Source of the DNA: Lachnospiraceae bacterium
GTDB taxonomy: Bacteria > Bacillota > Clostridia > Lachnospirales > Lachnospiraceae
Assembly: GCA_022798035.1 (NCBI GenBank)
Contig: JAAWLS010000100.1
Coordinates: 1 to 7,942 of the forward strand
Direction of reading: 5' to 3'
Length of the DNA stretch: 7,942 nucleotides
Below the pieces are notes generated by a model. The model saw only the letters and a list, made by a program, of their open reading frames with translations, had not been told where the DNA came from and did not search any database. Position numbers and translations under genes: made by a program. Below are positions 1 to 6,633 of this stretch, one piece after another; positions within the stretch are counted from its first letter, which is position 1; each line of letters starts with the position of its first letter.

Positions 1-651
1 TTAAGAGAGTTTGCGGCAAAAGATAAGCGCATCCGCATATTGCGCCATAAAAGGAACATGAGGCTGGCGGCATCTTTAAATCATTGTTTAAAAGTGTCCC
101 GTGGAAAATATATTGCCCGTATGGACGCAGATGATGAAAGCCTTCCGGAGAGACTGGAAAAGCAGGTGGAGTTTTTAGAAACGCATCCGGAATACGATGC
201 GGCAGGCTGTAGTCGGATTGTGTTCGACGAAAATGGCGAGAAAGGTATCAGAATAAGTGAAGCATATCCGGACAGAAAAGGAATGGTACGAGATACGCCT
301 TACGCCCATCCGACTATTGTAATGAAAAAAAGCGTCTATGACGCTTTGGGAGGTTATCGTTCCAGCCGGGCGACCATGAGGGCGGAAGACTTGGATTTGT
401 GGTTTCGTTTTTATGAGAAAGGATTCCGGGGCTGTAATATGCAGCAGGCCTTGTACAGATACCGGGAGGGGAAAGATGATTTTAAAAAGCGGAGCCTGAA
501 GGCAGGTATTCAGACGGCAAAAGTTTTTTTAGATGGTTATCGAAGAATCGGAGTGCCCTGGTATCAGCGGATTTGCGCAGCAAAACCTGTCATTTCTGCA
601 TTAATTCCCAATCGAATCATGATGAAATATCATTCAGATAAATTAAAGTAA
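1..651 (+). CDS. GT2 family glycosyltransferase, 5'-truncated
   Basis: This is the C-terminal part (216 residues) of a family 2 (GT-A fold) glycosyltransferase. The reading frame is open from base 1 to TAA at 649-651, so the start lies outside the window. The visible LREFAAKDKRIRIL segment is what normally follows the N-terminal 'DDGSTD' strand of this family, so roughly 40-70 residues are missing. The metal/nucleotide-sugar motif D42-A-D44-D45 (bases 124-135) is preceded by GKYIARM. The acidic motif AED followed by LDLWFR (E129, D130) matches the usual catalytic-base region of bacterial GT2 enzymes of capsule and EPS loci. It should transfer a sugar from a nucleotide donor to a lipid-linked repeat unit at the cytoplasmic membrane face. 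Donor and acceptor cannot be read from the sequence. It is followed after 14 nt by the next glycosyltransferase. The family is secure and the specificity unknown. Confidence 0.93.
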   Translation, partial: LREFAAKDKRIRILRHKRNMRLAASLNHCLKVSRGKYIARMDADDESLPERLEKQVEFLETHPEYDAAGCSRIVFDENGEKGIRISEAYPDRKGMVRDTPYAHPTIVMKKSVYDALGGYRSSRATMRAEDLDLWFRFYEKGFRGCNMQQALYRYREGKDDFKKRSLKAGIQTAKVFLDGYRRIGVPWYQRICAAKPVISALIPNRIMMKYHSDKLK

Positions 652-665
652 AATTGTGAGGAAAA

Positions 666-1811
666 ATGAAGATTGTAATAACTGTGAATACATATTATCC
701 ATTGAAGGATGGCGTCCAGCTGGTAACACAATATCACGCTGAAAATCTGGCCCGGAAAGGACATGAGGTTACAGTAATAACGCCGAATTATGGAAACAGA
801 GAGCAGGAATTTTACAAAGGTGTATACATTATCAGGACCGACATTGTAACGAAGCATGCCATGTATTATGGGGATAAAAGAGCTTATCAAAATCTAGTAT
901 TGCAGGAGACCAAAAAGGCGGACGCAATGGTTAATGTCTGTACCCAGAATCCCATGACGGACTGGCTGTTTCCGATACTGGACAAAATTGTCTGTAAAAA
1001 AATTTTGTATATGCATGGCATGCATGAACAGAGATGGAATGCGGACATGTTGAAAAGCGCGGCGGATGTGGGACATAAGATTTGGAACAATGGACGCTGG
1101 GGCTGGTATTATAAGACGTCCGGAAAATATTTCAGAAAATATAACCATATCGTACAGTTACATCGGTTTGACGCAGCGTTTCTTTATTTTAGAAAACACT
1201 ATGGCATGAATTGCCGGGTTATAGAAAATGCGGCGGAAGATATTTTTTTTGAGAGAGCAAAAACGGAAAAAAGAGAAAAGCACTATGCCGTCTGTGTGGC
1301 AAATTATATAGAAAGAAAAAATCAGGAATTTGTACTGCGTTCTTTTTACCAGGCCAAACTTCCGGAATCATGGAGGATGATTTTTATCGGCAGTGAAAAA
1401 AATCATTATTATGAGAGATTAGCAGGGCTGAATCAGAAGCTGGCGGACCGGCATGGGAAACGTGATGTGGAGTTTTTGTGGGGAGTTGACAGGGCAGACA
1501 CGATTGAATACATGAAAAGAGCAGACCTTTCTCTGATGGGAAGCAAGTGGGAAGCATTTCCCATTTCCATTGTGGAATCTATGGCGGCCGCAGTTCCCTT
1601 TATCACAACAGATGTGGGATGCGTCAGGTATCTGCCCGGAGGCGTTGTGGTGTCTGAAGCGTCGGAGATGGCATACTGGCTGGAGCTTCTTGCAAAAAAT
1701 AGTGAGAGCCGGTGTATGCTGGGACAAGCTGGTTTTGAATATGCAAAGAGTAATTTGTCGATTCAGTCCAAAGTAAATCAATTGGAGCATCTTCTAAAGA
1801 GTGAGGAATAG
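666..1811 (+). CDS. GT4-type (GT-B fold) glycosyltransferase
   Basis: This is a 381-residue glycosyltransferase of the GT4 / 'glycosyl transferases group 1' kind, of normal length. The N-terminus MKIVITVNTYYPLKDGVQ (residues 1-18) with HAENLARKGHEVTVITP (24-40) is the typical acceptor-binding Rossmann half. The C-terminal half carries VCVANYIERKNQE followed by FLWGVDR, and then an E-x7-E motif (E296 and E304 in EAFPISIVE), which contacts the donor nucleotide sugar. GG near residue 335 and a long C-terminal helix finish the fold. No membrane segment is evident, so it is expected to act at the inner face of the membrane. The ATG at 666 is preceded by GTGAGGA (656-662), a close-spaced ribosome site. 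It sits 14 nt after the GT2 gene and is followed by a 57-nt gap holding a stem-loop. Sugar specificity is not predictable. An eight-T run at 1243-1250 lies within the coding region. Confidence 0.94.
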   Translation: MKIVITVNTYYPLKDGVQLVTQYHAENLARKGHEVTVITPNYGNREQEFYKGVYIIRTDIVTKHAMYYGDKRAYQNLVLQETKKADAMVNVCTQNPMTDWLFPILDKIVCKKILYMHGMHEQRWNADMLKSAADVGHKIWNNGRWGWYYKTSGKYFRKYNHIVQLHRFDAAFLYFRKHYGMNCRVIENAAEDIFFERAKTEKREKHYAVCVANYIERKNQEFVLRSFYQAKLPESWRMIFIGSEKNHYYERLAGLNQKLADRHGKRDVEFLWGVDRADTIEYMKRADLSLMGSKWEAFPISIVESMAAAVPFITTDVGCVRYLPGGVVVSEASEMAYWLELLAKNSESRCMLGQAGFEYAKSNLSIQSKVNQLEHLLKSEE

Positions 1812-1842
1812 GCCGCAGGTTTGCAGCTTTTGAATCTGCGGC
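1812..1842 (+). other. Intergenic stem-loop between the GT4 and DUF6625-like genes
   Basis: An imperfect inverted repeat can fold in the transcript. The left arm at 1812-1821 (GCCGCAGGTT) pairs with the right arm at 1833-1842 (AATCTGCGGC) over 10 bp including one G-U pair, leaving an 11-nt loop. It begins one base after the upstream stop codon. No run of U follows, so it does not look like an intrinsic terminator. It could be an RNA-processing or 3'-end-stabilising element, or a weak attenuator. The following Shine-Dalgarno (1858-1863) lies outside the stem, so the hairpin need not block translation of the next gene. Confidence 0.5.
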
Positions 1843-1857
1843 ACAGCAGACTGCTAT

Positions 1858-1863
1858 GGGAGG
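1858..1863 (+). promoter_or_regulatory. Shine-Dalgarno GGGAGG fixing the start at 1869
   Basis: GGGAGG ends 5 nt before the ATG at 1869. This supports that ATG over the in-frame TTG at 1821, which lies inside the stem-loop and has no ribosome site. From 1869 the protein begins MKSILFICPYFG, a natural first beta strand. Confidence 0.8.
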
Positions 1864-1868
1864 CAGGT

Positions 1869-2864
1869 ATGAAAAGCATTTTATTTATCTGTCCTTATTT
1901 CGGGACATTGCCCAAACAACATATGGAGTTGTGGCTGCAGTCATGCAGCAGGAATCCGGACATTGACTGGCTGGTTCTGACGGATGACAGGACGGTCTAT
2001 GATTATCCGGAAAATGTCAGAGTGAAGTATATCAGTTTCCAGAAAGTGAGAGAAAAATTTCAGGAGAAATTTGAATTTTCGATTTCTCTGGAGACGCCCT
2101 ACAAACTGTGCGATTTTAAACCGACCTACGGTTATGTGTTTTCTGAGTATCTGGATTCCTATGATTTTTGGGGACACTGTGATATGTCTGACTGTATTTT
2201 TGGGAATCTTCGAAAATTTCTGGATGAAAAGCTTCTGAATGAAAATGACAAAATTGGATTCCTGGGACATATGAGCCTCTATCGAAACCGGGAGGATGTA
2301 AATCAAAGATTCCTGCTGCCGATGAAATCGGGAGTTTCCCTGAAACAGATTCTTGGAGTAAGAGAGAACCGGGCGTTTGATGAGCTGACACCTTACAGTA
2401 TCAACACCATATACGAGGAGTATCAATTTCCATCTGCCCGCATAGATGAAATGTATGTGGATGTGTCACCTATGCGGTATGCTTTTCAGGCGTCTGTCTA
2501 CGATAAATTTTATTCCCAGTCTTATCAAAAGAAAGCGCCTATGATTTTCATGTGGCGGAATGGAAAATTGTTTGAATATAGGATTGCAAATGGGAAAGCC
2601 CAAAAAAGGGAAATCGGCTACGTTCATTTTCAAAAGAGAGAAATGAAGAAAACCTTTGCAGGAGTTACAGAAAGCTATTACATCGTTCCAAATCAGTTTA
2701 TCAGTAGGAGAAAAACACCTGATATCAGAGAAATTGAATATTTTTCCAGAGACAGGTTATATCCTGTATTTTTTAAACTGAAATGGGAAGCAGTAAAATA
2801 CCATGTTAAAAAAGTGAAAAATAAAGTGAGAAAAGGTGAAAACAGAATTGAAAAAAATATGTGA
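1869..2864 (+). CDS. DUF6625-like putative glycosyltransferase
   Basis: This 331-residue protein starts MKSILFICPYFGTLPKQ and resembles the DUF6625 group of capsule-locus proteins, which look like GT-A fold glycosyltransferases. The first 40 residues form a strand-helix-strand unit ending in DWLVLTDD. CDFKPTYGYVFSEYL (81-95) is followed by YDFWGHCD (98-105) and IFGNLRKFL, the expected place of a metal-binding D-x-D. Here the acidic pair is D105-M-S-D108, so it is spaced D-x-x-D. The C-terminal 30 residues are strongly basic (several KxK repeats), which may hold it at the membrane; that is inference. There is no signal peptide or membrane helix. The start at 1869 is chosen from the GGGAGG site, not the upstream TTG at 1821. 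The 3' end overlaps the next gene. The likely role is adding a sugar to the repeat unit. The function is not proven for this family, which I recognise from memory of sequence patterns. Confidence 0.8.
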   Translation: MKSILFICPYFGTLPKQHMELWLQSCSRNPDIDWLVLTDDRTVYDYPENVRVKYISFQKVREKFQEKFEFSISLETPYKLCDFKPTYGYVFSEYLDSYDFWGHCDMSDCIFGNLRKFLDEKLLNENDKIGFLGHMSLYRNREDVNQRFLLPMKSGVSLKQILGVRENRAFDELTPYSINTIYEEYQFPSARIDEMYVDVSPMRYAFQASVYDKFYSQSYQKKAPMIFMWRNGKLFEYRIANGKAQKREIGYVHFQKREMKKTFAGVTESYYIVPNQFISRRKTPDIREIEYFSRDRLYPVFFKLKWEAVKYHVKKVKNKVRKGENRIEKNM

Positions 2865-4026
2865 GAGGGAACAGTGTACCGGATGTATGGCCTGTTATAA
2901 CAGCTGTCCGCAGAAAGCCATCGCACTGCAGGAGCAGGATGGATTTTTTTATCCGAACATCATAGAAGAAACATGTATTTCCTGTGGAATTTGTGCCAAG
3001 GTATGCCCGGTACTCCATCCCGTTTCGAAGAAGAGGCCTATAGATGACACGGCATATGCAGTGTTTCATAAGGAGAAGGAAATCCGGGACACCAGTTCTT
3101 CTGGAGGCGTGTTTTACAGCCTGGCAAAAAGCATAATTGAAAAAGGCGGAACAGTGTACGGTGCGGCCTGGACAGAAAAGGTATCGGTGAAACATATCCG
3201 CATTGATAGAAAGGAAGAAATTTCTCTTCTACAGGGGAGCAAGTATGTGCAGAGCGATGTGGGAGAGATATACAAATTCGTCAAAGCAGATTTGGAACAG
3301 GGAGTAAAGGTGCTGTTTTCCGGAGTCCCCTGTCAGGCTGCAGGGCTGCGCAGATATTTGGCAAAGGAATATGACAATCTTTACATATGCGAGGTGTTAT
3401 GCCATGGAAGTGCTTCTCTGGTGGCTTTTCGAGAGCACATCAAATATATTGGCAGAAAGTATGATTCAGAGGTAATTAATGTAAACTTCCGGGCCAAGAC
3501 AGAGGAGAAATGCCAGAATATTACCTTTGGATTCCAGAATGGAACAGAACATACATTCAGGAATCCATTAGAGGACTGGTTCTATAATGGATTCCAGAAT
3601 GGAACGTTACTGCGGGACTCCTGCTATCAGTGCCGGTACACCGGCACTGATAGCAGGAGTGCAGATATTACATTGGCAGATTTCTGGGGACTGCAGAAAA
3701 ACAGCATGAAATTTCCGGACGGGCTCACCTATCCTTCTCTGGTGTTTGTAAACAGCAGCAAAGGGCGGTCTTTGTTCCAGGAAAACAGAGGAGACTGGGA
3801 GGTGGTAAAGCGTCCTATGGAGGAGGCAGTGTGGGGAAATTTGTCTCTGCGGCGTTCGGTTCCCAAAAATAAATGGAAAAAGAAATTTCTTGAAAATTAT
3901 CAAAAATATGGATATGAGAGAGCAGGAGAGCTGTGTTTGATTTCTCATCCCAATTGGAAAGAGAGATTGAAAGGAATTCTGGGAGAGAGATTGACCGGAT
4001 TTTTAATTAAGGTGTTGAGACGATGA
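2836..4026 (+). CDS. FrhB-like protein: two [4Fe-4S] ferredoxin domain plus coenzyme F420 hydrogenase/dehydrogenase beta-subunit domain
   Basis: This iron-sulfur oxidoreductase-like protein has 396 residues. Two ferredoxin motifs open it: C14-x2-C17-x2-C20-x3-C24-P and C47-x2-C50-x2-C53-x3-C57-P, giving two [4Fe-4S] clusters. The FrhB-type N and C domains follow, with SSSGGVF, LQGSKYVQS, FSGVPCQAAGLRRYL and EVLCHGS. A conserved CYQC segment and DITLADFWG lie near residues 263-285. Members of this family lie beside polysaccharide pyruvyl transferases in many capsule loci, where their substrate is unknown. A flavin- or Fe-S-mediated redox step on a sugar or on a pyruvyl/ketal group is plausible; use of F420 itself is not implied. 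The start is uncertain: GTG at 2836 gives a 29-nt overlap with the upstream gene, while TTG at 2848 gives MKKICEREQCTGC, a 17-nt overlap and an AGGTGA site 8 nt upstream. The gene ends in ATGA overlap with the pyruvyl transferase. A large perfect palindrome lies inside it (3617-3660). Confidence 0.9.
   Translation: MKTELKKICEREQCTGCMACYNSCPQKAIALQEQDGFFYPNIIEETCISCGICAKVCPVLHPVSKKRPIDDTAYAVFHKEKEIRDTSSSGGVFYSLAKSIIEKGGTVYGAAWTEKVSVKHIRIDRKEEISLLQGSKYVQSDVGEIYKFVKADLEQGVKVLFSGVPCQAAGLRRYLAKEYDNLYICEVLCHGSASLVAFREHIKYIGRKYDSEVINVNFRAKTEEKCQNITFGFQNGTEHTFRNPLEDWFYNGFQNGTLLRDSCYQCRYTGTDSRSADITLADFWGLQKNSMKFPDGLTYPSLVFVNSSKGRSLFQENRGDWEVVKRPMEEAVWGNLSLRRSVPKNKWKKKFLENYQKYGYERAGELCLISHPNWKERLKGILGERLTGFLIKVLRR
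3528..3545 (+). repeat. 18-nt direct repeat, copy 1
   Basis: TGGATTCCAGAATGGAAC is present here and again at 3588-3605. The copies are exactly 60 nt apart and in the same codon phase, so both encode GFQNGT. It lies in the FrhB-like gene. Confidence 0.85.
3560..3595 (+). repeat. 11-bp inverted repeat with 14-nt loop
   Basis: The left arm GGAATCCATTA (3560-3570) is exactly complementary to TAATGGATTCC (3585-3595), with a 14-nt loop. The right arm overlaps copy 2 of the direct repeat. The left arm could instead pair over 8 bp with copy 1 (3528-3535), so the two foldings exclude each other. It is within coding sequence, and chance or codon constraint is possible. Confidence 0.6.
3588..3605 (+). 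repeat. 18-nt direct repeat, copy 2
   Basis: This is an identical copy of the 18-nt unit at 3528-3545. Here GFQNGT sits just before LLRDSC, the segment of the FrhB family that leads into the Cys-x-x-Cys motif. This copy is therefore at the family's conserved position and copy 1 may be the derived one; that is inference. Confidence 0.85.
3617..3660 (+). repeat. Perfect 20-bp inverted repeat (palindrome) inside the FrhB-like gene
   Basis: The left arm 3617-3636 begins ACTCCTGCTATC. It is the exact reverse complement of the right arm 3641-3660, which ends GATAGCAGGAGT. The loop is TACA (3637-3640), whose outer T and A can also pair. All 20 positions match, and pairing stops at G3616/G3661. It covers codons 261-275 (DSCYQCRYTGTDSRS), including both Cys of the CxxC motif, and the reading frame stays open. 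In RNA it would be a very stable hairpin. As there is no U tract it is not a standard terminator. It could be a pausing, processing or termination-prone structure, the product of a templated palindrome-correction event, or a cloning or assembly artefact. Confidence 0.9.
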
Positions 4027-5183
4027 AAAATAGAGTGACAGCGGGGATTATAACGTATCATGAGCCATACAGTTATGGGGCGAATCTGCAGTGTCTCGGC
4101 CTGCAGATGTTTCTGGAGGAATTGGGCTTTCAGCCAGAAATCATAGACTACTCTACAACGGCATATCTGGAGCTGCGCAGGAGAAACAGAGTGAAATCCT
4201 TGTTATACAGGGTTATGCGTTTTTTGAGAAATCCCAAAGGATTTTTGCGGGCAAAGAAAAATGCCCAGGAAGTTTCAAGGGAATCTCAGGACTTTCAGGG
4301 GCAGCTTGATATCAGAAACCGCAAATTCCGGGAATTTCAGCAGAGATACTATCATCTTTCTTCCCGCAGATATGAGCAGTATTCGGAGCTGAGAGAGAAC
4401 TGTCCTGTCTACGATGCCTACATCTGTGGCAGCGACCAGATTTGGAATCCAGCATTTTGCGATATGGATGACAATTATTTTCTGGCTTTTGCACCAATGG
4501 GAAAACGGATTGCCTATGCTCCCAGTTTCGGGGTACGAAACATTTCCAAATGTTTTCAAAAGGAGTACAGAAAACGATTATGTGACATTGACTGTCTGTC
4601 CACCCGGGAGAAAGAGGGAGTTCAAATTATAAAAGAACTCACAGGCAGAGAGAGCAAAATTGTGATTGACCCAACTCTGCTGATTGACAGAGAACAGTGG
4701 ATGAAAATTGCAGACGACTCTGATGCCATTCTGCCTGAAACATATATTCTTACCTATTTTATAGGGATGGATGAGTATATTGAACAGTTTCAGGAAGAGG
4801 TCAGAAGAGCATTTCCAAAGGACGAGATTGTCAATCTGGTGTTTGACAAATCTTCCTATGGCCCCTGTGATTTTCTGAAACTGCTCAGCCAGGCAAAATT
4901 TGTGTTTACCAATTCTTTTCATGGACTGGCATTTTGCATCAATTTGAACGTGCCTTTTGCAGTGGGAAAAACATTAAAAGATTACGGAAGCACGAATTCT
5001 TTTGTCCGCATGGAAGATTTATTGGAAAATCTGGGATTGGAACATCGAATCTACAATGGAAGGGAGACACTTGGGGATTCCTGGCTGAAGTTAGATTTTA
5101 CAGAGGTAAATAAAAAAAGGAAACAGTTCGTCCAAGAATCCAGGGATTATTTGAGAAACGCTCTGGAGCAGGTGACGTCATGA
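4023..5183 (+). CDS. Polysaccharide pyruvyl transferase family protein
   Basis: This 386-residue protein of the polysaccharide pyruvyl transferase family (the CsaB/WcaK type) would transfer pyruvate from phosphoenolpyruvate to a sugar of the repeat unit, forming a ketal. The N-terminus has AGIITYHEPYSYGANLQCLGL (residues 8-28), typical of the first GT-B-like domain. YICGSDQIWNP (C135-P143) is the family's signature. FAPMGKRIAYAPSFG, then IVIDPTLLIDREQW, and FVFTNSFHGLAF with N297, S298 and H300 form the C-terminal binding half; the His of the SxHG motif is usually essential. No membrane segments are seen. The start ATG overlaps the stop of the FrhB-like gene by ATGA and has AAGGTG (4009-4014) 8 nt upstream, so the two are translationally coupled and likely work on the same step. 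Some members of the family modify substrates other than by pyruvylation, so the exact reaction is open. Confidence 0.9.
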   Translation: MKNRVTAGIITYHEPYSYGANLQCLGLQMFLEELGFQPEIIDYSTTAYLELRRRNRVKSLLYRVMRFLRNPKGFLRAKKNAQEVSRESQDFQGQLDIRNRKFREFQQRYYHLSSRRYEQYSELRENCPVYDAYICGSDQIWNPAFCDMDDNYFLAFAPMGKRIAYAPSFGVRNISKCFQKEYRKRLCDIDCLSTREKEGVQIIKELTGRESKIVIDPTLLIDREQWMKIADDSDAILPETYILTYFIGMDEYIEQFQEEVRRAFPKDEIVNLVFDKSSYGPCDFLKLLSQAKFVFTNSFHGLAFCINLNVPFAVGKTLKDYGSTNSFVRMEDLLENLGLEHRIYNGRETLGDSWLKLDFTEVNKKRKQFVQESRDYLRNALEQVTS

Positions 5184-5190
5184 GGGATAT

Positions 5191-6600
5191 ATGGGAAACA
5201 GACGAGACAGTGCATCGCGTGAGCTGATAGTAAATACAATTATTTTCGGATTCGGAACATTCGCCTCTAAGGTGATTATGTTTGTCTTACTTCCAATTTA
5301 CACCACATATATGACTACATCGGAACTGGGAGCGGGCGAATTGGTAGTGAATGGCATGAATCTTTTGTTCCCGATTGCCACCATCAATATTCTAAGTGCG
5401 TTGCTCCGTTATGGAATGGATGAACACAGTGACAAAAAGAAAGTGTTGCAGAATACGGTGATTGTGGTTTTGGCTGGGGCTGTCGTGGTAGGCTTTGGAA
5501 TTTATGCCGCCAATCTGCAGAGTGCCATGATGGAATGGAAGTTTTATTTGATACTCCTGTTATTTTGTTATGCTGCCGAGCAGATTCTGTCTGTTTTTTC
5601 CAAGGCATTAGGAAAGACAAAAATATTTACAGTGGGCAATATTCTCTACACATTTTCTCTGTTTGTCATCAGCGCTGTTTTGCTGATGATATTTCACAGA
5701 GGGACAGCAGGCTATCTGGAGGGAATGATTTTTGCAAACATTCTGACGTTTCTGTATTTTGTGAAAGCTCTGCATATCAGGGAATATATCAGATGGGAAT
5801 GTCCTGATAAAACCCTTCTTGGAGAAATGATTCTGTTTTCTCTTCCGTTGATTGTCAATTCTGTTTCCTGGTGGATTGCAAGTTTTTGTGACCGTTTTGT
5901 GCTGGAAATGCATTTAGGGACAGAGGCAGTGGGAATTTACTCTGTTTCCTCTAAAATTCCGGCGATTGTGTCCACGGTTGCCTCTGTGTTTATGCAGGCA
6001 TGGGTGCTGTCGGCAATCAAGGAGTATCAGCGAAATGGCGGCGGAGATTTTTTCGACGCAGTTTTTCGAAAATTCAGCGCTCTTTTTATTTCCTGGACGG
6101 CAGTTATGGTCTGTCTGTGTAAACCGCTTATGCCCTTTTTGGCAGGAGGAGAATTTATAGACAGCTGGCGGTATGTGCCTCTTCTGCTCTGCGGGGCTGC
6201 TTTTGGCGGTTTCGGCAACTTTTATTCGGCGCTGTATACTTCCGCCAAGAAGAATACTTCTGTTATGATTACCACCCTCTGCGGAGCCGGAGTGAATGTG
6301 GCGCTGAATTTTGCGCTGATTCCCAAAATGGGAATCCAGGGGGCTGTGCTGGCTACTATGATATCTCAATTAGTAGTTATGATTTTTCGAATGATTGATT
6401 CACGGCGTTTTTTAGCGTTTCATACAGATTATATAAGACTGGGAATCAGCATTGTGCTTCTGTTTTTGGAAAGTGCTGTGCTGCTCTGTCACGGAAGCAT
6501 GGTGTTTACGGCAGGACTGTGTCTGGCTGTACTGGCTGTCTATTATTTTGAAATCAAGCAGGTTGTCATGAAAATATTTAGGTGGATACCGCGGCCTTAG
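5191..6600 (+). CDS. Wzx-type oligosaccharide flippase (MOP/PST superfamily)
   Basis: This is a 469-residue polytopic membrane protein, of the usual length for the polysaccharide transporter family. Hydrophobic segments are spread along the whole length, for example about residues 13-37, 50-72, 87-107, 117-135, 147-168, 174-193, 210-231, 247-271, 294-310, 327-347, 356-377, 383-400, 414-434 and 437-453, which suggests 12-14 helices. The N-terminus SRELIVNTIIFGFGTFASKVIMFVLLPIY (partly amphipathic) and SLPLIVNSVSWWIASFCDRF (217-236) are typical of Wzx proteins. The Arg/Lys-rich loops fit a cytoplasmic face. It should flip the undecaprenyl-PP-linked repeat unit to the outer membrane leaflet for polymerisation. 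It begins 7 nt after the pyruvyl transferase stop; GAGGG (5182-5186), overlapping that stop codon, serves as ribosome site. Substrate preference is unknown but should match the repeat unit made by the genes upstream. Confidence 0.94.
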   Translation: MGNRRDSASRELIVNTIIFGFGTFASKVIMFVLLPIYTTYMTTSELGAGELVVNGMNLLFPIATINILSALLRYGMDEHSDKKKVLQNTVIVVLAGAVVVGFGIYAANLQSAMMEWKFYLILLLFCYAAEQILSVFSKALGKTKIFTVGNILYTFSLFVISAVLLMIFHRGTAGYLEGMIFANILTFLYFVKALHIREYIRWECPDKTLLGEMILFSLPLIVNSVSWWIASFCDRFVLEMHLGTEAVGIYSVSSKIPAIVSTVASVFMQAWVLSAIKEYQRNGGGDFFDAVFRKFSALFISWTAVMVCLCKPLMPFLAGGEFIDSWRYVPLLLCGAAFGGFGNFYSALYTSAKKNTSVMITTLCGAGVNVALNFALIPKMGIQGAVLATMISQLVVMIFRMIDSRRFLAFHTDYIRLGISIVLLFLESAVLLCHGSMVFTAGLCLAVLAVYYFEIKQVVMKIFRWIPRP

Positions 6601-6633
6601 AAACGGCATTCTGCGTGTGAACAAGGCAGCGTC

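Noticed and set aside
40..42. TTG at 40 as the start of the GT2 gene
   Set aside because: The frame is open to base 1 and the residues before it match the family, so the gene simply continues from outside the window.
1812..1842. Intrinsic terminator after the GT4 gene
   Set aside because: No U-rich tract follows the stem, and the next gene has its own good ribosome site 16 nt beyond it.
1821..1868. Upstream TTG start adding 16 residues to the DUF6625-like protein
   Set aside because: The TTG lies inside the intergenic stem-loop and has no ribosome site. ATG 1869 has GGGAGG at 5 nt and begins the protein at its first predicted strand.
1941..2426. Minus-strand open frame of 161 codons
   Set aside because: It lies wholly antisense to the DUF6625-like gene. 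The product shows no recognisable motif and no ribosome site was evident, so it is a shadow frame.
3617..3660. Palindrome as an insertion-sequence end or a small mobile repeat
   Set aside because: There is only one copy in the window, no target duplication is seen, and the coding frame and family motifs (CYQC, DITLADFWG) continue through it.
2836..4026. Evidence for F420 metabolism
   Set aside because: The FrhB domain name is historical. Nothing else in the window relates to F420, and the neighbours point to polysaccharide modification.
5914..6369. Minus-strand open frame of 151 codons
   Set aside because: It is antisense to the flippase gene. The His/Gln/Arg-rich, low-hydrophobicity product is typical of the reverse frame of a membrane protein.
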